Below the pieces are notes generated by a model. That model searched no databases. It was not told where the DNA came from and saw nothing but the letters and a program-made list of their open reading frames with translations. A DNA stretch of 64,000 nt from Endozoicomonas sp. 8E (GTDB lineage: Bacteria; Pseudomonadota; Gammaproteobacteria; Pseudomonadales; Endozoicomonadaceae), in contig NZ_CP120717.1 in the NCBI RefSeq assembly GCF_032883915.1, forward strand, positions 6,858,001-6,922,000. Direction: 5' to 3'. Made by a program: the position numbers and the translations under genes. Below, in pieces: positions 8,318 through 15,792 of the stretch. The first letter of the stretch is position 1. Each line of letters opens with the position of its first letter.

Positions 8318-10369
8318 ATGACGTTTACCAAAAGTAGTCTGGCAATTGCTGTAATGGCAGTGTCTTCCGGTTTTGTATATGCAGAGAGTGCACCTCAGAC
8401 TGATGCAACCCTGCTCAATCAGGTAACAGTCACCGCCACCCGATCTGAAAAAGACATCAACGATATCGCCCAGACGATTGAAATCGTAGACCAGTATCAG
8501 ATCCAGCAGGAACAACCTGAGTCTGTGGCTCAAGCCGTCAAGTCTCTGCCAAACGTATCCGTCAGTGGTGGCCCGCGCGCTAATTCCCAGAGCATCAATA
8601 TTCGTGGTCTGGAAGGCACTCGTGTTCTTCAGATCACCGATGGTGCCCGCCAAAACTTCTCCAACGGCCACCGTGGTACTTATTTCACAGACCCGGAACT
8701 GATGAAATCTATTGAGGTGGTTAAGGGCCCATCCAGTAACCTGTGGGGTTCAGGTGCTATTGGCGGTGTGGTTGTGCAAAACACCAAAACCGCAGAAGAA
8801 ATGCTGGAACCCGGTGAAACTTTGGGTGGCTATCTATCCCAGGGCTTCCACAGCAACAATAATGAATCCCGCACCAGTGGCTCGCTTTACGGTGTGAACG
8901 ACAACTTCGACTGGTTGCTCAATGGCTACTACAACGATGGTGGTAACTATGAAACAGGGACCAGCGGCGATGGGAATGGCGACGACGTAGAAAACTCCGG
9001 CTCCCGCGAACAGGGTGGTATGGCCAAACTGGGCTGGCAGCTGAATGACGACAGTCGTCTTGAGTTTAAGGCTCAGCAGGCTCAAACCAATGCCAAAGTT
9101 CCCAGCAATCCGACAACGGCTGTGGATACGGACTCCCCATTGATTATTCAGGAGTCCACCAACACCAACCTGTCTGTTGCTTATCTTTTTAATCCTGACA
9201 GTGCTCTGATCGACAGCAAGTTCCAGCTGTTTTACACCGATACTGAATTTGATGAGTATCGTATTGAAGACGAGCAGACTGATAATACCCGATACAAGAC
9301 ATTGGGTGCAGCGTTTACCAACGTATCAAAGCTGACTCATTTAGATTTAACCTATGGTCTTGATGCCTACAAAAACACCATTGAAACAGTTCGTGATGAC
9401 TTCGGAAATGAAGGTAATCGCCCGGAAAATCTCGATGGCGAGTCCACCACTGCAGGTGCTTTTGTTCAGGCAGATGTTCCTTTGGCAGAGGCATGGACTT
9501 TGCAAACCGGGGTTCGATATGACCGCTTTGAGGCCAAGGACAACCGTTCTGACTCCGACATTGAAGAGAAGAAACAGTCTGACAACGCAGTCTCCCCTTC
9601 TGTTGCCCTGATCTGGGACACCACTGATTGGCTGACTCTGACTGCCAGTTACAATGAAGCCTTCCGCGCACCGAATATGGAAGAAATGTTCTCTACAGGA
9701 ACTCACTTTGCAACGCCAGTTGGCACCAACAGGTTCGTACCCAACCCGAACCTCAAACCTGAAGAAGCGAAGAATAAGGAAATTTCAGCCCGGATGAATT
9801 TTGCTGGCCTTCTGAGTGATGATGAACTGACCATTACAGCCAACGTCTTCCAGAACGATGTAGATAACTTCATTACCCAGTTCGTTTATGATCCAAACAT
9901 CTTTGGTGTTCCAACCAAAACAACCTGGAAGAATGTTGATGAAGCTCAATTGAAGGGCTTTGAGTTGGCCGGCCAGTATCGTTACCAGGATATCCAGCTC
10001 GGCCTGTCCTACGGCCAGACCCGTGGCGAAGATAAAAAGACGGGTGAATATCTGGATAACATACCGGCCGACAAAGTGGTTGCAGATGCTGCCTACCTGA
10101 TGCTGCAGGGTGACCTGAAAATTGGTTCACGGTACACCTATGTCAGTGCTCAGGAAGATATTCGTTCCGATTACGATGGCCAATCCTCCTACGGCAGCTA
10201 TGACCTGGTCGACCTCTACGCAAGCTATGAGCCAACTACCGGCGCTCTGAAAGGCATCAAGACCGATCTGACCGTCAACAACCTGACGAACGAGTACTAC
10301 ATTTCTGCCTGGGAAACACTCTACGAGCCGGGCCGTAACATCAAACTGAACGTGCGCTACATGTTCTAA
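8318..10369 (+). CDS. hmuR: TonB-dependent heme receptor (HmuR/HutA type)
   Basis: This outer-membrane heme receptor has 683 residues from the ATG at 8318. I prefer that start to an in-frame GTG at 8267 because it begins a clean signal peptide (MTFTKSSLAIAVMAVSSGFVYA). A TonB box (LLNQVTVTAT) and a plug domain follow. The barrel contains the diagnostic heme-receptor pair: FRAPNMEEMFSTGTHF, with a His, and then NRFVPNPNLKPEE. FRAP and NPNL boxes around a conserved His are the hallmark of HmuR/HemR/HutA receptors. The last residue is Phe (NVRYMF), as needed for barrel assembly. A Fur box lies upstream, the heme ABC operon lies downstream, and same-orientation palindromic elements flank the gene on both sides. 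Confidence 0.9.
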   Translation: MTFTKSSLAIAVMAVSSGFVYAESAPQTDATLLNQVTVTATRSEKDINDIAQTIEIVDQYQIQQEQPESVAQAVKSLPNVSVSGGPRANSQSINIRGLEGTRVLQITDGARQNFSNGHRGTYFTDPELMKSIEVVKGPSSNLWGSGAIGGVVVQNTKTAEEMLEPGETLGGYLSQGFHSNNNESRTSGSLYGVNDNFDWLLNGYYNDGGNYETGTSGDGNGDDVENSGSREQGGMAKLGWQLNDDSRLEFKAQQAQTNAKVPSNPTTAVDTDSPLIIQESTNTNLSVAYLFNPDSALIDSKFQLFYTDTEFDEYRIEDEQTDNTRYKTLGAAFTNVSKLTHLDLTYGLDAYKNTIETVRDDFGNEGNRPENLDGESTTAGAFVQADVPLAEAWTLQTGVRYDRFEAKDNRSDSDIEEKKQSDNAVSPSVALIWDTTDWLTLTASYNEAFRAPNMEEMFSTGTHFATPVGTNRFVPNPNLKPEEAKNKEISARMNFAGLLSDDELTITANVFQNDVDNFITQFVYDPNIFGVPTKTTWKNVDEAQLKGFELAGQYRYQDIQLGLSYGQTRGEDKKTGEYLDNIPADKVVADAAYLMLQGDLKIGSRYTYVSAQEDIRSDYDGQSSYGSYDLVDLYASYEPTTGALKGIKTDLTVNNLTNEYYISAWETLYEPGRNIKLNVRYMF

Positions 10370-10377
10370 CCTCCCCT

Positions 10378-10399
10378 ATGCCGGGCATCTGCCCGGCAT
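10378..10399 (+). terminator. Hairpin after heme receptor gene
   Basis: A 10-bp perfect inverted repeat (ATGCCGGGCA / TGCCCGGCAT, 2-base gap) begins 8 bp after the stop and is followed by TTTCTCCCC. It is probably an intrinsic terminator with a short T-run. Confidence 0.7.
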
Positions 10400-10415
10400 T
10401 TCTCCCCCCTCAGAT

Positions 10416-10679
10416 AGAGGGTGTCGCAAAGCCACTCCAGCGAGGGAACGAGTTGACTCCCGTCATACCCGACTTCATTCTCGTCATTCCCGGCTCTCGT
10501 CATTCCCGCGAAGGCGGGAATCCACACTGACTCACCACCAGAACCATACTACCCGGTGTCCCCCTGGCCTTGTCATCCCCGAGAAGGCAGAGATCCACCG
10601 TTGGCGCTGGATTCCCGCCTTCGCGGGAATGACGACCTCAGAGCATGGGAACGAGTTGTTGGAGTTTTGCGACAACCTC
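10416..10679. repeat. Palindromic MITE-like element, copy b
   Basis: This is a longer relative of the element at 7798-8008, in the same orientation, ending GGAGTTTTGCGACAACCTC. Its left half carries extra sequence, including a second CTCGTCATTCCCG start, which suggests a partial internal duplication. It is non-coding. Confidence 0.8.
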
Positions 10680-10849
10680 AGATACCAGTGAAAACACCGG
10701 ACTATCTGGACAAATATCACAGCTCCAACCAGAGAAAACCTACCCGTCTATTTGAATGCTTCGGCTTTTGTCTACGCAAGGGGATGATGTCCTGATACCC
10801 CAGCCATTAACAAGTGATAAATAATAGCCCTGCAAAACGGGTAAGCGCT

Positions 10850-10878
10850 TTGACTTTGAATCCTTTAGCGTTTATTAG
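10850..10878 (+). promoter_or_regulatory. Candidate sigma-70 promoter of the tonB-hmu operon
   Basis: TTGACT (10850-10855), a 17-bp spacer and TATTAG (10873-10878) lie just before the Fur box and about 100 bp before the tonB ATG. The remaining spacer bases 10680-10849 show no gene. Confidence 0.45.
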
Positions 10879-10891
10879 AGCGCACTAAATA

Positions 10892-10912
10892 AATGCGAAT
10901 TATTATCATTTG
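10892..10912 (+). promoter_or_regulatory. Fur box upstream of tonB
   Basis: AATGCGAATTATTATCATTTG resembles the Fur consensus (GATAAT-type hexamers in inverted array). It lies between the candidate promoter and tonB, where binding would block transcription of the operon under iron-replete conditions. Confidence 0.7.
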
Positions 10913-10975
10913 ATTTATTGAATACGTCTTAAAGTTGCAGTAATCTTCACTCGCCAATGCACAAGTAAACTGATT

Positions 10976-11698
10976 ATGTCTCGAACGCTGCTACTCACAT
11001 TGATCATTTCCATTTTCGTTCATATTGCAGCGGCTATCTACCATGGTCAGCAGGAAGTTGAGCAGACTAAAGTGGCTCAGGGCAGCATCAGGGCCCCCAT
11101 CAGCATGACCTTTTCATCTGTGCAGCAGGCTGCTCACCAGCCCGAGCCGGAGCCTTTCAGGGATACCCCCAAACCTGTCGAGAAAAAACCAAAGCCCATC
11201 AAGAAGCCAGAGCCGAAGAAAAACGTCGTCAAGATAGCGGAACCAGAGCCGCAACCTGAAAAACCCGAAGTTAAAAAAGAACCTGAGCCAGAAAAGGTGG
11301 TCGAGAAAAAACCCGAACCGCCCAAAAAAGAAGTAGAGCCTCAGGAAGAACCTCCCGCAGAGACTCAGGTGGTCAAAACCGCCACAGAAAAGACTGAAGT
11401 AGAAGGCCTCAGCAATGCGCCTGTTTTCGTCTCCAGACCCGCTATTCGCAAGTCTGTCCCCCCCAAATACCCGCGCATTGCGCAACGAAGAAACCAGCAG
11501 GGCGTCGTAATGCTGGAGGTCGTGGTAGATATCGAAGGCCATGCAATGAACATAAAAGTGCTGGAGTCATCCGGTTTCAAGCTACTCGACCAGTCAGCCA
11601 TTGCAGCCGTTGAAGACTGGGAGTTCGAACCCCAGAAGCGTAACAACCGACTGGTGGCTTCCCGGGTCCATATTCCCGTGGCCTTCCAACTGAATTAA
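10976..11698 (+). CDS. tonB: Energy transducer TonB
   Basis: This 240-residue periplasm-spanning protein couples the ExbB/ExbD motor to the outer-membrane receptors. The N-terminal membrane anchor (LLLTLIISIFVHIAAAIYHG) contains the SxxxH motif (SIFVH) needed for motor coupling. A Pro/Lys/Glu-rich rod follows (about 60-140, EPEP/KPEP runs). The C-terminal TonB domain (about 155-240) carries PPKYPRIAQRR, QGVVMLEVVVDIEGH and SSGFKLLDQSAIAAVEDWEF. It is the first gene of the heme-transport operon, as in Vibrio tonB1 loci. No strong ribosome-binding site is visible before the ATG. Confidence 0.93.
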   Translation: MSRTLLLTLIISIFVHIAAAIYHGQQEVEQTKVAQGSIRAPISMTFSSVQQAAHQPEPEPFRDTPKPVEKKPKPIKKPEPKKNVVKIAEPEPQPEKPEVKKEPEPEKVVEKKPEPPKKEVEPQEEPPAETQVVKTATEKTEVEGLSNAPVFVSRPAIRKSVPPKYPRIAQRRNQQGVVMLEVVVDIEGHAMNIKVLESSGFKLLDQSAIAAVEDWEFEPQKRNNRLVASRVHIPVAFQLN

Positions 11699-11755
11699 CA
11701 GCCTCTGGCTCACCCAAAATAAAAGATTTTGAAGATAAAAAACAGGTATTAATTG

Positions 11756-12442
11756 ATGTTACTGGAACAGATCTCTTCCCTGGGACTCATGGGCTGGCCT
11801 CTGGTCATTATCTCCTGCATCAGTCTGGCTCTTATTCTGGAAAGGCTGATTACTTTTATTCTGCTGCCCAGCCTCAATAAAAAAAGCATGAAGACCCTGC
11901 TCAATGAAGTTCGCGGCTGCTCCCACTGCAATAACAGCCAGAACAAACTCTGCAAAAACCTTGTTGCCGGAAAAGGCGTTCGCAAGGGTATCGCTATTCT
12001 GTTGAGCCACAATGACTGCGAAAAAGAGATGCGTGAAGAAGTAGCAGGCCTCTGGCTCCTGAAACAAAAAAACACCCTTCATGCCTGGCTGAAACCACTG
12101 ATGCTGATTGGTATTCTGGCCCCTATGCTGGGGCTGCTGGGCACCGTTCTTGGCCTTATTGGTATGTTCCAGGGAATTTCTGAAGTACAGGGTCCGGTAA
12201 CACCTGATGTGCTGGCTGGCGGCCTCTGGGAAGCGATGTTCACCACCGCCTTTGGTCTGATGGTGGCCATTCCATCACTGGCAGCCGCCCATGGTTTTGG
12301 CATCTGGGCCAATCACTATGTGTCCAAACTGGAGTTTGCCCTGAATCATGCCAACCTGCTGCTGGAAGGCCTGAAAATGAACGACGACGGCATTGCTCTG
12401 AATCAGGAAACCGGCTCTTGTCCTGAGGCCGTTCCAGCATGA
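11756..12442 (+). CDS. exbB: ExbB, TonB-system proton-channel subunit
   Basis: This 228-residue member of the MotA/TolQ/ExbB family has three membrane segments: GWPLVIISCISLALILERLI near the N-terminus, then two packed helices around LIGILAPMLGLLGTVLGLIGMF and AMFTTAFGLMVAIPSLAAAH. The middle loop is cytoplasmic and contains a Cys-rich patch (CSHCNNSQNKLC), unusual for ExbB. The ATG at 11756 is preferred over the TTG three bases earlier because AGG lies 9 bases upstream of it. The gene overlaps exbD by ATGA. Confidence 0.92.
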   Translation: MLLEQISSLGLMGWPLVIISCISLALILERLITFILLPSLNKKSMKTLLNEVRGCSHCNNSQNKLCKNLVAGKGVRKGIAILLSHNDCEKEMREEVAGLWLLKQKNTLHAWLKPLMLIGILAPMLGLLGTVLGLIGMFQGISEVQGPVTPDVLAGGLWEAMFTTAFGLMVAIPSLAAAHGFGIWANHYVSKLEFALNHANLLLEGLKMNDDGIALNQETGSCPEAVPA

Positions 12443-12867
12443 TTCGTATTTCCGATAGCGACGAAACAAACGCCTCTTTTTCCGCAGCAGATCTGACACC
12501 GTTGCTGGATGTTGTTTTTATTGTCATGGTTTTCCTCCTGTTCACAGCCAACGTGCAAACCCTGAGTCTGCCCGTAAATCTGCCTGAAGCCAGCCGTGAA
12601 GAAGCCGCTCTGACTGAAGAGCCAGAAACACTGACCGTAAGTATTCTGGCAAAAGGTCAGCCTTGGGCACTGGAAGAGAATAAATACGACAATTTTGAAG
12701 TATTGAGTCAGAACCTTCTGGCCCGCATCAAGGAAGCGCCCGATACGACGGTTCTTGTTGCAGGTGATCAGGAAGCACCTCTGGGCAATCTGGTTGAGTT
12801 GATGACGTTTTTAAGTGAGCACGAGATCACTGCTGCACAAGTCCTTATGGAGGAGAAAAACCCATGA
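12439..12867 (+). CDS. exbD: ExbD, TonB-system proton-channel subunit
   Basis: This 142-residue protein has one membrane helix (LTPLLDVVFIVMVFLLFTA) carrying the essential proton-accepting Asp, followed by a periplasmic domain ending in ITAAQVLMEE. It overlaps exbB and hmuT by four bases each (ATGA), which indicates translational coupling. Confidence 0.92.
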   Translation: MIRISDSDETNASFSAADLTPLLDVVFIVMVFLLFTANVQTLSLPVNLPEASREEAALTEEPETLTVSILAKGQPWALEENKYDNFEVLSQNLLARIKEAPDTTVLVAGDQEAPLGNLVELMTFLSEHEITAAQVLMEEKNP

Positions 12868-13745
12868 AGAAACTTCTGGCAACCCTGGCGGTGGCAGCCC
12901 TGCTGCCGCTCTCTTACTCCGCAATTGCAACAGTGACCGATGCTTCACATAAAGTCCCTGCAGCTGATGAAAAACGTATTGTTTCTGCCGGTAATGGCAT
13001 CACTGAAATTATTTATGCCCTGGGTGCTGGAGACCAGTTGGTTGCTGTAGATCTGACCAGTAACTACCCACCGCAGGTTAACAAGCTGCCCAAGCTCGGC
13101 TACCACAAGCAGCTCTCGGCGGAGGGCATTCTGGCTCTGAAGCCTGACATGCTCATAGGCACAGACGACATGGGACCAGAAACCACCATCACTCAACTAG
13201 AAATGGCGGGTCTGGAAGTGGAATCCTATGCCATCAAAAATTCGGCTAAAAACATTCATGAGCGAATCCATTCACTGGCCAAACTGTTGGACAAAGAGAA
13301 AGAAGGTGAAGTCCTCTGGAAGTCTATTGACAGCGATCTGAAAGCTGCTAAAGAAATGGCTGACGGCAATGACAAGCCGAGAGTCCTCTTCCTGCTGGCC
13401 ATGGAAGGCAGAAACCCTTCCGTTTCCGGTGCCGGTACCGAAGCCAATGCCCTGATCAAGCTGGCCGGTGGTTTTAATCCTGCAGAGGCTCAGTTCAACA
13501 GCTATAAACCTCTATCCAATGAATCGCTGTTGATCCTCGCTCCTGATGTGATTATCTATTCGGATCGCGGTCGTGGCCTCACCATGGAACAGTTGCTGGA
13601 GAGCCAGCCTGTTTTGAAACAGACGCCTGCGGGGAAAAATGCCCGTGTTATTCCCTTAGACGGTCGATTACTGCTGGGAGGTCTGGGCCCCAGAACCGGA
13701 GAAACAGCACTGAGTCTGGCCAAAGCCTTTTATCCGGAATCCTGA
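12864..13745 (+). CDS. hmuT: Periplasmic heme-binding protein HmuT/HutB
   Basis: This 293-residue solute-binding protein of the heme ABC transporter has a signal peptide (MKKLLATLAVAALLPLSYS). It belongs to the cluster A-III helical-backbone fold: RIVSAGNGITEIIYALG at the start, then LGYHKQLSAEGILALKPD with the Tyr that coordinates heme iron in HmuT/ShuT proteins. The C-terminal lobe ends GGLGPRTGETALSLAKAF. In the periplasm it hands heme to the permease encoded next. Confidence 0.9.
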   Translation: MKKLLATLAVAALLPLSYSAIATVTDASHKVPAADEKRIVSAGNGITEIIYALGAGDQLVAVDLTSNYPPQVNKLPKLGYHKQLSAEGILALKPDMLIGTDDMGPETTITQLEMAGLEVESYAIKNSAKNIHERIHSLAKLLDKEKEGEVLWKSIDSDLKAAKEMADGNDKPRVLFLLAMEGRNPSVSGAGTEANALIKLAGGFNPAEAQFNSYKPLSNESLLILAPDVIIYSDRGRGLTMEQLLESQPVLKQTPAGKNARVIPLDGRLLLGGLGPRTGETALSLAKAFYPES

Positions 13746-13766
13746 TCACCGCCACTGAGAACAACA

Positions 13767-14816
13767 ATGAACCCTAGTCGTAAATCGGCATTGTTGCTGA
13801 TAATACTGGCAGTGGCCCTGCCAGCTATCATTGTGCTGTCTGTGGGGACCGGTCCGGTGGCCATTGCTCCTCTGGATATTATCTACATTTTTCTGGATCG
13901 ACTGGGCATCACTGACAGTCAGGTATCTGACCAGACCCGTCTGATCGTAGAATCCATCCGCATGCCAAGAACACTGATGGGTATCATGATTGGTGGCTCT
14001 CTGGCCATTGCCGGTGCCGCCATGCAGGGCTTGTTCAGAAACCCGCTGGCTGATCCCAGTATCATCGGTGTATCCAGCGGCGCAGCCCTTGGAGCGGGTA
14101 TCGGTATTGTTCTGGGGTCGGCGCTTTTCGCAGGATTCTCCAACCCACTGCTTATGGATTACAGCGTTTCACTGCTGGCTTTTGGCGGCGGTGTTCTTAC
14201 GACCTGGATCGTTTATAAGATGGGTACCACCAACAATGGCACCTCTGTCGCTACCATGCTGCTGGCCGGTGTCGCCATCTCTGCACTGGCAGGCGCAGGT
14301 ATGGGAATCCTGAATTACATTGCTGATGATGCCACCCTCAGAAGCCTGACCTTCTGGCAAATGGGCAGCATAGGTGGCGCCAACTGGAACTCGGTCCTGC
14401 TCTGTTTCACCCTTTTAGGTCCAGTTATTTTCTTGCTGTGTCGTTACGGACAGGTTCTCAATGCCATGTTGCTGGGCGAATCCGAAGCCCGACATCTGGG
14501 CATTGATGTTCAGAAAACCAAGCTGAAATTGATTCTTGTGACTGCCATGGCCGTCGGTGTCTCTGTATCGGTAGCCGGTATCATTGGCTTTGTCGGACTG
14601 GTCGTCCCCCATCTGATTCGTTTGATGGCAGGGCCTGATCACAGAACACTGTTACCTGCCTCAGCCATGCTGGGGGGTATCCTGTTGCTGGCAGCCGATA
14701 TGATCGCCAGAACCGCTGTCGCTCCCGCTGAACTGCCCATTGGTATTGTCACCGCCCTGATGGGTGCTCCGTTCTTCATGTCCCTGCTATGGCAGCAACG
14801 CAAAAGGATCGCCTGA
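13767..14816 (+). CDS. hmuU: Heme ABC transporter permease HmuU/HutC
   Basis: This 349-residue FecCD/BtuC-type inner-membrane permease has about ten hydrophobic helices. It contains the family motifs RMPRTLMGIMIGGSLAIAGA, MQGLFRNPLADPSIIGVSSG and GFVGLVVPHLIRLMAGPDHR, the last being the coupling helix that contacts the ATPase. It starts 21 bp after hmuT, and its stop overlaps the hmuV start (TGATG). Confidence 0.93.
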   Translation: MNPSRKSALLLIILAVALPAIIVLSVGTGPVAIAPLDIIYIFLDRLGITDSQVSDQTRLIVESIRMPRTLMGIMIGGSLAIAGAAMQGLFRNPLADPSIIGVSSGAALGAGIGIVLGSALFAGFSNPLLMDYSVSLLAFGGGVLTTWIVYKMGTTNNGTSVATMLLAGVAISALAGAGMGILNYIADDATLRSLTFWQMGSIGGANWNSVLLCFTLLGPVIFLLCRYGQVLNAMLLGESEARHLGIDVQKTKLKLILVTAMAVGVSVSVAGIIGFVGLVVPHLIRLMAGPDHRTLLPASAMLGGILLLAADMIARTAVAPAELPIGIVTALMGAPFFMSLLWQQRKRIA

Positions 14817-15589
14817 TGAGTTGTCTCAAGGTTGAAAATGCCACAGTGCAGATCGGCGACAAAATACTGCTTGATAATGTCAGTCTTTCAGTCGCTCCCG
14901 GTGAAATAGTCACAATTCTGGGCCCTAACGGGGCTGGTAAAAGCACTCTGATGAAAGTCACCAGTGGAGAGCAAAAGCCTTCTTCGGGAAAGGTACTGTT
15001 AAATGGCAGAAGTGATTGGGGACTGCAACAACAAGCTCTTATGCTGGGCGTGTTACCCCAATCTTCCTCCCTGAGCTTTCCTTTCACGGTTGAAGAAGTG
15101 GTTATTCTGGGACGCATTCCCTGTGCTACAGACCGGACAGAAAATCTGGCCATCGTTGAGGCGGCACTGACAGAAGTCGATGGTCTGCACCTGCGAGATC
15201 GTCGCTACACCACCCTTTCCGGTGGTGAACGACAGAGGGTTCATATGGCCAGAGTGTTGGCCCAGATCTGGAACGAGCCGGATTTTGGCAAACGCTACCT
15301 GTTGCTGGACGAACCCACTTCAGCACTGGACCCGGCTCATCAGCAACTGACTCTGAAAATGGCTCTCAGGCAGGCTGACAAAGGTGTAGGTGTAATGGTT
15401 ATTCTGCACGATCTTAACCTGGCAGCCCGTTTTTCAGACCGTCTGGTGGTTCTAAAAGAAGGGGCTATAGCAGCCCAGGGAACACCCCATGAAGTGTTAA
15501 CCGCCGAAACGTTACAGGCTGTGTTTGATGTGGATGTTACGATTTCGGAGCATCCAGCTCATGGCTGCCCTTTGGTTATCAACAATTAA
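14816..15589 (+). CDS. hmuV: Heme ABC transporter ATPase HmuV/HutD
   Basis: This 257-residue ATP-binding subunit has Walker A GPNGAGKST, a Q-loop (LPQSSSL), signature LSGGERQR, Walker B YLLLDEPTSALD and the switch His in ILHDLN. I start at the ATG overlapping the hmuU stop (TGATG) rather than the in-frame ATG at 14789, because the protein then begins MSCLKVENATVQIG like other HmuV proteins. It is the last gene of the operon, followed by a hairpin. Confidence 0.93.
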   Translation: MSCLKVENATVQIGDKILLDNVSLSVAPGEIVTILGPNGAGKSTLMKVTSGEQKPSSGKVLLNGRSDWGLQQQALMLGVLPQSSSLSFPFTVEEVVILGRIPCATDRTENLAIVEAALTEVDGLHLRDRRYTTLSGGERQRVHMARVLAQIWNEPDFGKRYLLLDEPTSALDPAHQQLTLKMALRQADKGVGVMVILHDLNLAARFSDRLVVLKEGAIAAQGTPHEVLTAETLQAVFDVDVTISEHPAHGCPLVINN

Positions 15590-15610
15590 TTTCTTTTGAG
15601 ATCATTTCAC

Positions 15611-15647
15611 AATTTCTCATCCCTCTCGAACGCCAGGATGAGAAATT
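15611..15647 (+). terminator. Terminator of the tonB-hmuV operon
   Basis: A perfect 12-bp stem (AATTTCTCATCC / GGATGAGAAATT, 13-base loop), followed by TTTCTTTAATTTT, lies 22 bp after the hmuV stop. Confidence 0.75.
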
Positions 15648-15664
15648 GGTTTCTTTAATTTTAT

Positions 15665-15684
15665 AAGTACCTGACTAGGTACTT
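15665..15684 (-). terminator. Small hairpin beyond the array's last gene
   Basis: AAGTACCT-loop GACT-AGGTACTT forms a perfect 8-bp stem, followed on the minus strand by ATAAAATT. It lies about 70 bp past the ancestral stop of copy 1 and could end transcription of the array. Confidence 0.4.
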
Positions 15685-15792
15685 AACTACGCAATTAAAA
15701 ATAAGCGCACACATTCAAAAAACAGGCGCACCATAACAGCCAATACGAACTCAATAATATCTGTTGTCTCCACCCCAATTTCTAAAATATTC

